Positions 1 to 9,883 of a stretch of 64,000 nt of DNA are shown one piece after another. Location of the stretch: positions 62,001-126,000 of the forward strand of contig NZ_CP042163.1 in NCBI RefSeq assembly GCF_007725405.1, written 5' to 3'. The DNA is from Shouchella miscanthi (GTDB taxonomy: Bacteria > Bacillota > Bacilli > Bacillales > Bacillaceae_D). Position numbers and translations under genes: made by a program. Numbering within the stretch: the stretch's first letter is position 1; each line of letters begins with the position of its first letter. Below the pieces are notes generated by a model that saw only the letters and a list, made by a program, of their open reading frames with translations, was not told the origin of the DNA and did not search any database.

Positions 1-1
1 A

Positions 2-496
2 GAACAAGCACAATGGGAGTCTATTCGCACATTTGGCATCATTGAAGCAGGCACAAAAGTTAGCAAAGGCACACCCGTTTTTCCACGTTTAGATGTGGAG
101 AAAGAAGTCGAGTATATTGTTGAACTCATGGGAGGAAAAGCAGATCCTGAGCCTGAAGAAATTGAAGATGAAAACCAAATTACAATCGACGATTTTTCAA
201 AGGTAGAATTAAAGGTGGCTGAAGTCATTGGTGCAGAGCCAGTCGAGGGCGCAGATCGTCTGTTGAAAATACAATTAGACTTAGGTAGTGAAAAACGACA
301 AGTTGTATCTGGTATCGCAAAATACTATTCACCAGAAGAATTAAAGGGCAAAAAAGTCATTTGTGTCACGAATTTGAAGCCAGTTAAGCTTCGTGGTGAG
401 GTATCACAAGGTATGATATTAGCTGGGTCAAAAGGGAAAAAGCTTCAACTTGCTACAGTAGACGGAAATTTACCAAACGGTGCTCAAGTCAAATAA
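2..496 (+). CDS. metG: Methionyl-tRNA synthetase, C-terminal part (partial)
   Basis: The reading frame is open from the window edge, so this is only the last 164 codons of the gene. The visible protein holds the end of the helical anticodon-binding part, an acidic linker (PEPEEIEDE), and then a Trbp111/EMAPII-type OB-fold tRNA-binding domain (from about ITIDDFSKVELKVAEV to the end, with VSGIAKYYSPEEL and SQGMILAG). This appended domain is typical of the Bacillus-type MetRS and increases tRNA affinity and dimerisation. The enzyme charges tRNA-Met with methionine in the cytosol. In B. subtilis the next gene is tatD; here about 19 kb of other genes intervene. An internal GTG at 95 is not the real start. 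Confidence 0.93.
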   Translation, partial: EQAQWESIRTFGIIEAGTKVSKGTPVFPRLDVEKEVEYIVELMGGKADPEPEEIEDENQITIDDFSKVELKVAEVIGAEPVEGADRLLKIQLDLGSEKRQVVSGIAKYYSPEELKGKKVICVTNLKPVKLRGEVSQGMILAGSKGKKLQLATVDGNLPNGAQVK

Positions 497-507
497 AATG
501 ATTACTA

Positions 508-538
508 GGGAGCGGTGGAAACGAACCGCTCTCTTTTT
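508..538 (+). terminator. Rho-independent terminator of metG
   Basis: GAGCGGT (510-516) pairs with ACCGCTC (525-531) around an 8-nt loop and is followed by a run of T. It separates metG from the sugar locus. Confidence 0.85.
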
Positions 539-623
539 ACATTGCCCTGAAATCTTAGGAACCAAGTGTTGAAACGATCCAATAAAATGAACAGAAAATA
601 AAAAAATAAATTAAAATTAACTA

Positions 624-638
624 TTGAAATCGCTTTCA
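624..638 (+). promoter_or_regulatory. Catabolite-responsive element (cre) over the -35
   Basis: TTGAAATCGCTTTCA matches every position of the Bacillus cre consensus WTGNAANCGNWNNCW. It overlaps the -35 hexamer of the locus promoter, so CcpA with HPr-Ser-P should repress transcription when preferred sugars are present. The match is directly visible; CcpA binding is inferred. Confidence 0.72.
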
Positions 639-652
639 CTATCGATTATGAT
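624..652 (+). promoter_or_regulatory. Sigma-A promoter of the sugar-utilisation locus
   Basis: A -35 TTGAAA (624-629), a 17-nt spacer and a -10 TATGAT (647-652) put the expected transcription start near 659. It lies upstream of the lacI-type gene, and no other comparably good promoter was seen before the downstream sugar genes. The whole 16-kb block may be read from here, which is inference. Confidence 0.65.
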
Positions 653-656
653 CTTA

Positions 657-670
657 TTGAAACGTTTCAA
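657..670. promoter_or_regulatory. Palindromic LacI-type operator
   Basis: TTGAAACGTTTCAA is a perfect 14-bp palindrome with the central CG typical of LacI/GalR-family operators. It lies over the predicted transcription start, immediately upstream of the lacI-type gene, so it is the likely autoregulatory operator. Its half-site resembles the cre half-site, so CcpA could also touch it. Confidence 0.7.
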
Positions 671-690
671 TTGAAAAGAGGAATATGTGA

Positions 691-1665
691 ATGCCCACAT
701 TAAAAGATGTAGCAAAAAAAGCAAAAGTAAGTGTGTCGACGGCTTCTTACGCTATGAATGGTAGCTCGTTAATCTTACCTGAAACAAAAAAAAGGGTTCA
801 TGATGCCGCAAAAGAGCTTGGTTATCGGATTAATGGATCTGCAAAAAATTTAAAAAAAAGTAAAACCGAAATTGTAGCTGTATTTATTAGTGGATTTACT
901 GGACCAGTTTTTAACGAAATGTTAGAAGGGGTTCACGAGTACATTGCGAAGCACGGTTATGAATTAGTTGTTTGTGCGTCTAATGATAAACATAGATTGA
1001 TTGTAGAAAATCATTTTGATGGGGCAATTATCCTTAATTACCATATGGAAAATGATCTATTAGAGATGATTGCGTCAGAGAAGATGCCAATTATTGTACT
1101 AGATCGAGAAAGCCAGCACCCCCATATCCACTCATTGCTATTGCCAAATGATAAAGGTGTACAACAAATTATGGAAGCGATTACAAAGTCAGGTCATGAG
1201 CGGATAGGCTTTATGGCTGGTCAAGGATCATCGTTTGATGGAGAAAAACGACTTGAAGCATTTCAATCATTTATGCAAGAGAGGGATTTACCTATTTATT
1301 TGAGCGATTTTATTCGTGCTGATTTTACAGAAGAGAGCGGATACCACTGTATGGCAGCTTATTTAGAAAAAACAAGTGGAAAATCGCAAGCAACAGCCTT
1401 TGTTTGTGCCAATGATGAGATGGCAATCGGAGCCATTCGTGCGAGTAAAGAAAAAGGCATGCGAATTCCAGAAGACATTGCCATTGTAGGTTTTGATGAT
1501 ATACCCATTGCTATGTACACAGACCCCCCGTTAACAACGGTTCGGGTGAATAAGAAGCAATGGGGCAAAGAGGCAGCAAGACAACTACTGGATCGTATCG
1601 AAAAGAATCCAACTGAATTACCTCGAGAAACGATGGTTGAGTTAGTGAACCGCGGATCTTTATAA
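691..1665 (+). CDS. LacI/GalR-family transcriptional regulator
   Basis: A 324-residue LacI-family repressor. Residues 1-50 form the helix-turn-helix and hinge (TLKDVAKKAKVSVSTASYAMNG); residues from about 60 form the periplasmic-binding-protein-like effector domain, with the usual FVCANDEMAIGAIRA and IAIVGFDDIPIAMYTDPPLTTV motifs near the C terminus. The start follows AAGAGG at good spacing. It is the first gene of the sugar locus and sits directly behind a palindromic operator, so it is probably a local, autoregulated, sugar-responsive repressor. The effector cannot be read from sequence but is presumably the imported oligosaccharide or a product. It is not CcpA, because it is linked to a substrate-specific cluster. 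Confidence 0.9.
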   Translation: MPTLKDVAKKAKVSVSTASYAMNGSSLILPETKKRVHDAAKELGYRINGSAKNLKKSKTEIVAVFISGFTGPVFNEMLEGVHEYIAKHGYELVVCASNDKHRLIVENHFDGAIILNYHMENDLLEMIASEKMPIIVLDRESQHPHIHSLLLPNDKGVQQIMEAITKSGHERIGFMAGQGSSFDGEKRLEAFQSFMQERDLPIYLSDFIRADFTEESGYHCMAAYLEKTSGKSQATAFVCANDEMAIGAIRASKEKGMRIPEDIAIVGFDDIPIAMYTDPPLTTVRVNKKQWGKEAARQLLDRIEKNPTELPRETMVELVNRGSL

Positions 1666-1706
1666 GCTACGATTAATAATGCCCATAAAGGTGAGGAGAG
1701 ATTATC

Positions 1707-3068
1707 ATGAAAAAGTTCTTACTAATGCCAGTTGGAATAATGCTAATTACATTAGCGGCATGTGGAGGAAATGATTCAGCAACAGAAGAAAACGGCGGAG
1801 ACGATCAAGTTACCATTACATACGCTAGCTGGGGAATTGGTCAAGATGGAGAAGAAAACCTCGATACGCTAATGATTGACGCTTTTATGGAGGAATATCC
1901 GCATATTAAGGTTGATATTGACCGGTCGCTTGACCCTGCTGATTGGAATAGCTCACTAGCTTCGGCTGCTAGCGCAAGTACAATGCCAGATGTGTTTACC
2001 ATTGCCGAAGTACCATTGGGTTTAAGTAATAATTGGCTTCTTGATTTAAATGGGTTGACGGAAGCGGATGAGGAGTTTGGTGAAATACCAGAAGCAATTC
2101 GACTTGCAGTCAACTACAACGATTCTATCTATGCAGTGCCATCAGGAACGCAGATGCTTGGCTATTTCGTCAATAAAGATTTATTCAACCAAGGCAATTT
2201 AACGATTCCGAAGTATGGCTATAGCTTAGACGAATTTTCTACGGCCATTCGGGAAACATCCGATGTTCAGCAAGGTGTATCAGGTATTAATCAAATTTTT
2301 TCAATTCCAGACTGGTATCCATCGGTTGTAGATGAAACAGCGGGCTGGTATACATTTAATGATGCTACAGGCTATGATCTCGCTAGTTCCAACTTCATTA
2401 ATGGAGTGCAATTAGCATCTGATCTTGCAAATGGAAACTATGCGTATGATTCGTTAGATGATGCACAAAAGGAGCGCTTTGCAGGAGACAATGCAGAAGA
2501 AGTATGGTTGAACGGCGATATTGCGCTTAAATGGGATGGTACATGGAGTCTCGAAGGATTAAACAATGATGCAGAGTTTGATTGGGATTTTGTCGGTATT
2601 CCAGGCGGGCGTCCGGTTGTAACAAATGATTACCTAGGCATTTCTAGTTCAACAGAGCATGAAGACGAAGCCTATTTATTTTCAAAATGGATGGCGTTTG
2701 GGAAAGAAGGCTTCTTAAAACGAATTGAACTTGCTGATGAAGCTGGCATTGTTGTGAATAAACTTCCAGTAACAGCTGACCAAGACGTATTGGATCAATT
2801 TTTTGCTAATATTGATGTTCCAGGAATAGAGCAAGCATATGAAGGTATTGAGAACGCGGTCATTGAACCAATGAAAACGGTTCCGGGATATGTAGATTCT
2901 CGTTGGGAAGCACCAACAGGCATTTCAATTGGGGATGAAGGAAATGCAACCATTGCAGCTCTTATCGATGCTGCAGTGCGTGGCGATATTAAAATAGAAG
3001 ATTATGCAGTTCAATTAAATGAGTTAGCGAATAGTCGTTATGAAGAAAGCAAAGAGGCAATCGAATAA
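1707..3068 (+). CDS. Sugar ABC transporter substrate-binding lipoprotein
   Basis: A 453-residue extracytoplasmic solute-binding protein of the MalE/cluster-B type. The N terminus is a lipoprotein signal peptide with lipobox LAAC (Cys19) followed by a Gly/Asp/Glu-rich tether. The mature part shows the family features: ITYASWGIG near the start, PDVFTIAEVP, YAVPSGTQMLGYFVNKDLF, and a late DIALKWDGTWSLEGL followed by YLFSKWMAFGKEGF. It is anchored on the outer membrane face and should deliver an oligosaccharide to one of the two permease pairs downstream. It lies about 40 nt after the regulator gene and is followed by a hairpin, a common arrangement for making binding protein in excess. The ligand is unknown. 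Confidence 0.9.
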   Translation: MKKFLLMPVGIMLITLAACGGNDSATEENGGDDQVTITYASWGIGQDGEENLDTLMIDAFMEEYPHIKVDIDRSLDPADWNSSLASAASASTMPDVFTIAEVPLGLSNNWLLDLNGLTEADEEFGEIPEAIRLAVNYNDSIYAVPSGTQMLGYFVNKDLFNQGNLTIPKYGYSLDEFSTAIRETSDVQQGVSGINQIFSIPDWYPSVVDETAGWYTFNDATGYDLASSNFINGVQLASDLANGNYAYDSLDDAQKERFAGDNAEEVWLNGDIALKWDGTWSLEGLNNDAEFDWDFVGIPGGRPVVTNDYLGISSSTEHEDEAYLFSKWMAFGKEGFLKRIELADEAGIVVNKLPVTADQDVLDQFFANIDVPGIEQAYEGIENAVIEPMKTVPGYVDSRWEAPTGISIGDEGNATIAALIDAAVRGDIKIEDYAVQLNELANSRYEESKEAIE

Positions 3069-3080
3069 ACAGTAAAAGAG

Positions 3081-3126
3081 AAAAAGCGCGTTAGACAACG
3101 TCATGAATTTGTTGTAAGCGCTTTTT
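3081..3126 (+). terminator. Intercistronic hairpin after the binding-protein gene
   Basis: AAAAAGCGC (3081-3089) pairs with GCGCTTTTT (3118-3126), with an inner ACAAC/GTTGT stem. The T-run is inside the stem and short, so it could be a partial terminator or an RNA-stabilising structure that raises the level of the upstream mRNA. Confidence 0.55.
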
Positions 3127-3180
3127 CATTTAAAAGACTTTCGAGCAGCTCCTTTTAAGTATGAAAGGAAATGGGGGGGT

Positions 3181-6066
3181 TTGATGTTAAAAAGAAGTTC
3201 TATTGTTTGTTTAACCATATTAGGTTTTCTAGCTTATTCGCAACCAACTGTAGCAGAGACGACTGAAACACTTGAAGAGCTGGAGCTATCATACGATGAG
3301 GTTTATCAGAGCAACAAAGATGAGTACGGTAACAAAATAAGTGATTCGCAACACTTTACTGTCAATCAATTTAAAGAATACGAAGGGATTGATCAGGACT
3401 ACATCAATTGGGCAACGGATGGTCGTTTTACAGTAGAGGTGGATGTGGCTGAAGCTGGTTTGTATGAGATCGGTGTTGCATATCGGGTAACAGAAGAAAC
3501 CCTCGTGCCTTCTGAAGGAGCTATTCTAATAAATGGTCATTATCCGTTCTCAGAGAGTAGAGGAATGATCTTTCCTAGTGAATGGATTCAAAATGAAACA
3601 ACGTTTGAGCAGGATCGCTATGGAGCAGATATTATGCCTAGTCAGAGTCAACTACAAGACTGGCAAACGTTTCGATTAGGTGATTCAAGAAGAGTGGAAC
3701 CATTTGCATTTGCGCTTGAGCAAGGACAGAACACGATAGAATTCAAACATGTCCGAGGCGAAATGGATATAGCCCATGTAACGATCGAGCCGGTGACAGA
3801 GATTTCAACTTACGATACATACATAAGTGACATAGACGACGAAGAGGTTATTAACGATTTAATTACAATTGAAGCCGAACACCCAAGCAAAAAAAACGAA
3901 TCCTCTATACGACCAATTGTGACGCAGGATCCTTCCGTTTCACCGTATGAGACTGGAGCAAGGCTACTTAATACATTCGGGGGTGACTCTTGGAAAGTAA
4001 GTGGTCAATCTGCCTGCTGGTCTTTTGAAATTTCCGAGAGCGGATTTTATTATATTACTTTTAAGGCACTGGCAAACAACGATGCCAATAAAGATATATA
4101 CCGTACCATTTATGTGAATGGAAGGATACCATTTGCAGAACTTAAGAGTTATCCATTTCCGCAAAGTGCTCATTGGGAGAACCAAACACTAGCTAATGAT
4201 GCCAATGAGCCGTTTCGTATTAATTTGGAAGCAGGCATGAATGAACTTTGTCTAAGGGTGGACGACACTCCTACGCAAGAGGTACAAAATGAGTTAACGC
4301 TCATTATGGCGGAAATGGATGAATTAACGTTATCAATTAAACAATTAACTGGAAATCAGCAAGATGCAAGTAGAGGATGGCGTATTGAAGATTATATTCC
4401 CGATGTGTCCAATCGGTTACGCTCTTGGGCTCAGAAGGTCGAGACTGGAGCTGATAAGCTAAGGGCTGCAAGTACAAGTGAAGGAGATAGCGTTCAAGGT
4501 GTGTCACTAAGAGTAGCAGGGGATCGTTTACGCTCTTTAGCGGAGACACCGAACGAATTACCGAACCGCTTAAATGAATTATCTGAAGGCTCCAGTTCGG
4601 TTTCTCAAGTACTCGGGGATGTGTCCATTGCTTTAAGAGAACAACCACTTCTGCTCGATCAACTGTTCATTCATGGCAAAACTTTGTTGCCGGATGCAGA
4701 AGCTGGGTTATGGATGAAAACCAAAGAATCGGTAAGTCGCTTTTTTCAATCATTCAGTGGCGACGATTTAACAACGGTAAATACAGAGCACGATGTTGTT
4801 GAAGTGTGGGTTAATCGACCACGTCAATATGTTGACTTAATGCAGTTAATGGCGGATCAACAATTTACACCGGAGACAGGAATTGAGGTCAGGTTTTCAC
4901 TTATGCCAGATGAACAAAAGTTAATTTTAGCAAGTGCAGCTGACAGTCAACCAGATTTGGCATTAGGGATTAGTAACTGGCTACCATACGAGTTAGCCAT
5001 TCGTGGTGCAGCGGTAGATTTAAGCCAATTCGACGATTTTGATGACTACATGAATCAATTTGCCCCAGGGGCATTTATGCCGTTAATGATTGAAGATTCA
5101 ATCTATGCGCTGCCAGAGACGCAAGATTTTTCGGTGTTGTTTTACAGAGAGGATTTAATGGATGCATTATCCCTACCTGTTCCTAATACATGGGGGGATG
5201 TGGTTGACATCTTACCAGAATTACAACGGTATGGTATGAACTTCTATTCATCAATTGCAGGAGGTGCAGCCTTCAAGCCTTTTGCAGCAACAGCACCGTT
5301 TATCTATCAATTTCAAGGTCAAATCTTTGAAAAAGATGGTATGGGTGTGGCCTTAAATGAAGATGAAGCACTGCAAGGTGTGCAGTTTATGGCTGATTTA
5401 AACACGATTTACAGTACACCCTTGCAAGTGCCAAACTTCTATAATCATTTTCGGTATGGCTCACTTCCTTTAGGGATTGGAAACTTTGCAACTTACGTGC
5501 AGTTAACCTCTGCAGCGCAAGAATTGACTGGCTGGGATATTGCCCTGCATCCTGGTGTCGAACAGGAAGATGGCTCTGTCTCTCGTTGGGCCAGTGGTGC
5601 CGCGCAAGCTGGCATGATGTTTAACGGAAGCGACAATCAAGAACAGGCATGGGCGTTGTTACAATGGTGGATGAGTAAAGAAACACAAAGGGAGTTTGCT
5701 CAAACCTTGCAAATGACGTACGGGGCAGAATACATGTGGAATACGGCTAACCTTGAAGCATTTAAAGAACTTCCATGGCCAGAGGAGCATAAAGACGTTA
5801 TTTTAACGCAATGGGAACAATTAATTGAAGTGCCCAAAACACCATATGCCTATATGGTTGAACGGGAGATAAGTAATGTTTGGAATAAGATGGTCTTTGA
5901 TGGTGAAAATGCTCGTTCGGCTGTTGATGATTCGATTATTACGATCGATCGCGAGCTGCGCAGAAAGATGGAAGAGTTTGGCTATATGCAAGATGGAGAA
6001 GTGATCCGTCCGTACCCAATTCCGACAATTGAAGCGATCAAACAGAAAACGAGGGAGAGCGAATGA
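3181..6066 (+). CDS. Large multidomain secreted sugar-binding protein (carbohydrate-binding modules + solute-binding domain)
   Basis: A 961-residue exported protein. The start can be TTG 3181 or, equally well, ATG 3184; a G-rich ribosome site lies just upstream. A classical signal peptide ends near TVAET, with no lipobox Cys. Residues about 30-205 and 215-375 look like two beta-sandwich carbohydrate-binding modules ([41 protein letters not shown]). Residues about 376-530 are a mostly helical linker. Residues about 539-950 are an extracellular solute-binding fold ([54 protein letters not shown]). Ordinary binding proteins are about 400-450 residues, so this one is more than twice as long. It overlaps the next permease gene by 4 nt (ATGA). 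It probably captures a polymer or long oligosaccharide at the surface and hands it to the transporter; substrate and surface attachment are unknown. Confidence 0.8.
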   Translation: MMLKRSSIVCLTILGFLAYSQPTVAETTETLEELELSYDEVYQSNKDEYGNKISDSQHFTVNQFKEYEGIDQDYINWATDGRFTVEVDVAEAGLYEIGVAYRVTEETLVPSEGAILINGHYPFSESRGMIFPSEWIQNETTFEQDRYGADIMPSQSQLQDWQTFRLGDSRRVEPFAFALEQGQNTIEFKHVRGEMDIAHVTIEPVTEISTYDTYISDIDDEEVINDLITIEAEHPSKKNESSIRPIVTQDPSVSPYETGARLLNTFGGDSWKVSGQSACWSFEISESGFYYITFKALANNDANKDIYRTIYVNGRIPFAELKSYPFPQSAHWENQTLANDANEPFRINLEAGMNELCLRVDDTPTQEVQNELTLIMAEMDELTLSIKQLTGNQQDASRGWRIEDYIPDVSNRLRSWAQKVETGADKLRAASTSEGDSVQGVSLRVAGDRLRSLAETPNELPNRLNELSEGSSSVSQVLGDVSIALREQPLLLDQLFIHGKTLLPDAEAGLWMKTKESVSRFFQSFSGDDLTTVNTEHDVVEVWVNRPRQYVDLMQLMADQQFTPETGIEVRFSLMPDEQKLILASAADSQPDLALGISNWLPYELAIRGAAVDLSQFDDFDDYMNQFAPGAFMPLMIEDSIYALPETQDFSVLFYREDLMDALSLPVPNTWGDVVDILPELQRYGMNFYSSIAGGAAFKPFAATAPFIYQFQGQIFEKDGMGVALNEDEALQGVQFMADLNTIYSTPLQVPNFYNHFRYGSLPLGIGNFATYVQLTSAAQELTGWDIALHPGVEQEDGSVSRWASGAAQAGMMFNGSDNQEQAWALLQWWMSKETQREFAQTLQMTYGAEYMWNTANLEAFKELPWPEEHKDVILTQWEQLIEVPKTPYAYMVEREISNVWNKMVFDGENARSAVDDSIITIDRELRRKMEEFGYMQDGEVIRPYPIPTIEAIKQKTRESE

Positions 6067-6956
6067 ATACACAACCAAGACAACACGTGAGCACTGCATT
6101 GTTCTTAGCTCCGTATTTACTCTTATTCATTCTCTTTATTGTCATACCAGTTCTTGCAGCAATTGTATTATCGTTTACGTATTTTAATGCAATTGAATTT
6201 CCAAGCTTTGTTGGCTTGGCGAATTATGTAAACGTATTAACGCAAGATAGTGTGTTTATGCAGTATGTCTTGCCAAATACTGTCATCTTTGCGCTTATCG
6301 TCGGACCAGGCGGTTATATCCTTGCATTTATTCTTGCGTGGATGCTAGCGCAAATCACAAAAGTGCCGAGAACGATTTTAGCGCTAATCATTTACTCACC
6401 ATCAATGACTTCTGGAATTGCGATGGCTGTTGTTTGGTCCATTATTTTTAGTGGCGACCAGAGTGGTTATTTAAACAGTCTCTTAATGCAGTGGGGAATG
6501 GTATTTGAACCAATTCAATGGTTACAGTCTCCACAGTATCTATTAGCGATTATGATTGTTGTTACTCTTTGGGGCAGTATGGGTGTCGGATTCTTAGCGA
6601 TGTTATCAGGGGTTATGAACATTAATAAAGAGATTTATGAAGCTGGTTATATTGACGGCATTAGCAATCGATTTCAAGAAATTATTTATATTACAATCCC
6701 ATCTATGCGACCGCAAATGTTGTTTGGCGCTGTGATGGCAATTGTGCAAACCTTTCAAGCTGGTGCGATTGGTGTCGCGCTATCTGGAGCGAATCCTACG
6801 CCTCAGTATGCAGGGCAGTTAATGGTTAACCACCTTGAAGATTTTGGTTTTATCCGCTACGAGATGGGCTATGCAGCTGCAATATCGGTTATCTTGCTTC
6901 TTTTTGTGTATCTTTTTTCGATCGTAGCAAGACGGTTATTTGCGGATAAAGATTAG
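6063..6956 (+). CDS. Sugar ABC transporter permease, MalF-type (pair 1)
   Basis: A 297-residue inner-membrane permease with about six hydrophobic helices. The cytoplasmic ATPase-docking EAA loop is visible as [25 protein letters not shown]. The start ATG overlaps the stop of the large binding-protein gene (ATGA), so translation is probably coupled and the two proteins are likely partners. It pairs with the MalG-type permease that follows 11 nt later. The ATPase is not encoded nearby. Confidence 0.92.
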   Translation: MNTQPRQHVSTALFLAPYLLLFILFIVIPVLAAIVLSFTYFNAIEFPSFVGLANYVNVLTQDSVFMQYVLPNTVIFALIVGPGGYILAFILAWMLAQITKVPRTILALIIYSPSMTSGIAMAVVWSIIFSGDQSGYLNSLLMQWGMVFEPIQWLQSPQYLLAIMIVVTLWGSMGVGFLAMLSGVMNINKEIYEAGYIDGISNRFQEIIYITIPSMRPQMLFGAVMAIVQTFQAGAIGVALSGANPTPQYAGQLMVNHLEDFGFIRYEMGYAAAISVILLLFVYLFSIVARRLFADKD

Positions 6957-6967
6957 GAGGAGCAGAC

Positions 6968-7849
6968 ATGGCGAGTTCGTTTCATGGGAGCAGAATGAAT
7001 CCCGATAAATTTCACCTAAGTCAGCTGAAATTTTACTTGTTTTTAATACCGCTTGCGATTTTTATGGCTATGCCAATCGTCTATATTTTTTCGCATGCAT
7101 TTAAACCAATTGATGAGTTATTTGCTTATCCCCCGAGGTTTTTTGTCGACAAACCAACGATACAAAATTTTGCTGATTTAATTAACAATCGAAGCGAATC
7201 TGGAGTACCAATGTCCCGTTATTTATTTAACAGTATTATCGTTACGCTTGTTGTTGTTGCCATTACCGTGTTTATTAGTTCAATGGCAGGCTACGTGCTA
7301 TCGAAAAAGAAATTCAAACTAAAAAAAATGATATTTGAACTAAATACTCTCGCTCTCATGTTTGTTCCTGCGGCTGTAGGAATTCCAACGTACTTGCTTA
7401 TCCAACAAATTGGTTTGCTCGATACATTTTGGGTTCACATCCTGCCAATGCTTGCTATGCCAGTCGGTTTATTCTTATTGAAACAATTTATCGACCAGAT
7501 TCCGAATGAGCTAATTGAAGCGGCACAAATGGATGGAGCGAAAGACATTCAAATCTATTGGAAAATTATTATGCCTTTGGTAGCTCCTGCACTGGCAACG
7601 GTAGCGATTTTATCTTTCCAAGCAGTATGGAACAGTGTAGAGGCATCAACATTGTATATCAACGACGAAAACTTAAAAACCTTTGCCTTTTACATGTCTA
7701 CTTTAACAAGTGATGCTGCAGGAAATACGGTAGCTGGACAAGGAATGGCTGCAGCTGCAGCGCTTATTATGTTTTTGCCAAACCTAGTAATTTTTATTAT
7801 TTTACAAAGCAAGGTAATGAATACGATGGCCCATTCAGGGATTAAGTAA
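6968..7849 (+). CDS. Sugar ABC transporter permease, MalG-type (pair 1)
   Basis: A 293-residue membrane permease with the MalG-type EAA loop [20 protein letters not shown] and about six membrane segments. The start follows AGGAGGAG. It forms the second half of the first heterodimeric channel, together with the preceding gene. Substrate specificity cannot be read from the permease alone. Confidence 0.92.
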   Translation: MASSFHGSRMNPDKFHLSQLKFYLFLIPLAIFMAMPIVYIFSHAFKPIDELFAYPPRFFVDKPTIQNFADLINNRSESGVPMSRYLFNSIIVTLVVVAITVFISSMAGYVLSKKKFKLKKMIFELNTLALMFVPAAVGIPTYLLIQQIGLLDTFWVHILPMLAMPVGLFLLKQFIDQIPNELIEAAQMDGAKDIQIYWKIIMPLVAPALATVAILSFQAVWNSVEASTLYINDENLKTFAFYMSTLTSDAAGNTVAGQGMAAAAALIMFLPNLVIFIILQSKVMNTMAHSGIK

Positions 7850-7864
7850 GGGGGAAGGAACGAG

Positions 7865-9883
7865 ATGAAGCAAACACTGCTCACATGGCTCTTTATAATG
7901 ATTGTCTGTCTCTTGCCATTGAGCGCACAGGCATCCGTTGAGGTTCCTTATAAAACTTATACACTTACTGGTGAAGGCTATCCGATTGAAACCCAAGTTG
8001 CATACGTACCGGTTGGAAATATTGGGTTGACGGGTGATTTACTAGCGCCGGAAGATCTGTTTGTTGGGAAAGACAATTTGATTTATGTTGCCGATTCGGG
8101 TTTCCAGCACGTTGTTGTTTTTGACGAAGAGGGAAAACGGATTCGGGAAATTGGGACTGGACTATTAAGGGAGCCACTTGGTGTTTTTGTTAACGAAGAA
8201 GGTATTTATGTTGCAGACTACGCGCTTGAAGAAATCGTTTTATTTAATCATAGTGGTGACCTCATCAACACATTCGGCAAACCAGATACACCTTTATATG
8301 GGGAGCGTGCAGCCTTCAAGCCTCAAAAAATCACGGTGGATCGTAGAGGCAACCTTTACGTTGTTTCTGAGGGATCAACAAATGGGATTGTCCAACTAAG
8401 TGCAGAGGGTGATTTTCTTGGTTTCTTTGGTGTCAATCGCTTTGGAGGTTCATTGCTTTCCTTTTTACCGGATCTAATAACAAGCGAAACTCAGCGGGTA
8501 AATCAATTTTTACGGGTACCCCCTGCTCCAACGAACATAACGATCGATGAGCAGGGGCTCGTTTACACGGTAACGGCGGGTACGGATAATGAAGTCGTGC
8601 GGCGTTTGAATATTGCTGGTGCGAATATGCTTCCTTCTGATATAGCAGGTTCAAATCCAATGCGCGATGTGGCTGTTGGTGCAGCTGGTAATATGGTAAC
8701 CATCTCGACGGACGGAACCATTTATGAGCTCGATCCAGAAGGCTACACACTGTTTTACTTTGGTGGAAAAGAAGATGGTACCAGTCGGGCAGGCTTGTTT
8801 GTTCAGCCAAGTGCAATTGAGGTCGATCGTAACGGCCAGCTACTTGTAGCCGATCGAGAAAAAGGGACAGTCGAGCTATTTAATCCGACAGGTTTTACGA
8901 GGAATCTTCACGAGGGAATTCGCTTGTTCACAGAAGGTTACTATGTTGAAAGTGAAGCGATTTGGCAAGATGTCTTACAGTTAAATGCCTCCTTCGCCCT
9001 TGCCCACAATGCGATTGGCCAGTCTGAGTTTAAACAACAAAACTATAATAAGGCGATGGCTCGTTTTGAGCGTTCCAATAATTACAGTGCCTATTCTAAT
9101 GCATTCTGGGAAGTGCGTTACGAATGGATGCAAGAAAAGTTAAGTTTGTTGTTCGCTTCCATTATCGGATTAATAACACTCCGTTTCGGCATCATTTATA
9201 CAAACCGACGCTTTGGTTATTTAGCACCAGTAGAAAAAAGGTGGGTGCAGGTTAAGCGTTTAAAGTTATTTAATGAACTACTGTTTGTGTTTCGCTTTAT
9301 TCGTCACCCAATTGATAGTTTTTATTATGTAAAAGAAAATAAACGGGTTTCTATTTTATCAGCTTCTATTCTGTATGTGTCTCTATTTATCTCGTATTTG
9401 TTTTTCATCTACGGTCGAGGGTTTATTTTCAGACCAACACCACTAGAATACTTTTGGTTTACGTATGATTTACTCATATTTGCTACGCCGATCGTCTTTT
9501 TCTTACTTGTTAACTATTTGGTGAGCACCATTAGTGATGGTGAGGGACGCTTTCGAGAGCTGTATATTGGCTTTATATATGCGAGTGCCCCCTTGTTAAT
9601 AGGGCTCGTTCCTCTCGTATTCGTGTCCCGTATTTTAACGTTAAATGAAGCGTTTCTCTTTCAATTTAGTTTACTTAGCATGATTGTTTACGCACTAGTA
9701 ATTCTTTTTATCATGCTGAAGGAAATTCATGATTTCACATTTTGGGGTACGGTGAGAAATGTGGTCCTTACCATTTTTGGCATGATCTTGCTTGCTTTTG
9801 TGCTTATGATTGTTTATGTCCTATTTGATCAAGTCATCCAGTTTTTAGCATCCATTTGGCAGGAGGTGCTCTACCGTGTTTAA
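7865..9883 (+). CDS. Secreted NHL beta-propeller / TPR protein with C-terminal Yip1-like membrane domain
   Basis: A 672-residue protein with an unusual domain order. Residues 1-24 are a signal peptide (cleavage near AQASVEV). Residues about 45-345 are NHL-type propeller repeats (LIYVADSGFQHVVVFDEEGKRI, GIYVADYALEEIVLFNHSGDLI, QLLVADREKGTVELFNPTGF). Residues about 355-412 look like TPR helices (EGYYVESEAIWQDVLQ, QQNYNKAMARFERSNN). A membrane segment near 430 follows, and residues about 472-672 form a multi-helix Yip1-like domain. The propeller should face outwards. It starts 15 nt after the permease gene and overlaps the next gene by 8 nt, so it is part of the sugar operon. A role in binding a polymer or organising the transporter is inferred; no function is known to me. 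Confidence 0.75.
   Translation: MKQTLLTWLFIMIVCLLPLSAQASVEVPYKTYTLTGEGYPIETQVAYVPVGNIGLTGDLLAPEDLFVGKDNLIYVADSGFQHVVVFDEEGKRIREIGTGLLREPLGVFVNEEGIYVADYALEEIVLFNHSGDLINTFGKPDTPLYGERAAFKPQKITVDRRGNLYVVSEGSTNGIVQLSAEGDFLGFFGVNRFGGSLLSFLPDLITSETQRVNQFLRVPPAPTNITIDEQGLVYTVTAGTDNEVVRRLNIAGANMLPSDIAGSNPMRDVAVGAAGNMVTISTDGTIYELDPEGYTLFYFGGKEDGTSRAGLFVQPSAIEVDRNGQLLVADREKGTVELFNPTGFTRNLHEGIRLFTEGYYVESEAIWQDVLQLNASFALAHNAIGQSEFKQQNYNKAMARFERSNNYSAYSNAFWEVRYEWMQEKLSLLFASIIGLITLRFGIIYTNRRFGYLAPVEKRWVQVKRLKLFNELLFVFRFIRHPIDSFYYVKENKRVSILSASILYVSLFISYLFFIYGRGFIFRPTPLEYFWFTYDLLIFATPIVFFLLVNYLVSTISDGEGRFRELYIGFIYASAPLLIGLVPLVFVSRILTLNEAFLFQFSLLSMIVYALVILFIMLKEIHDFTFWGTVRNVVLTIFGMILLAFVLMIVYVLFDQVIQFLASIWQEVLYRV

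Noticed and set aside
5821-6099. Minus-strand ORF across the end of the large binding-protein gene
   Set aside because: It runs antisense to a strongly supported gene, has no ribosome site of note and no recognisable protein; the same applies to other antisense ORFs throughout the window.
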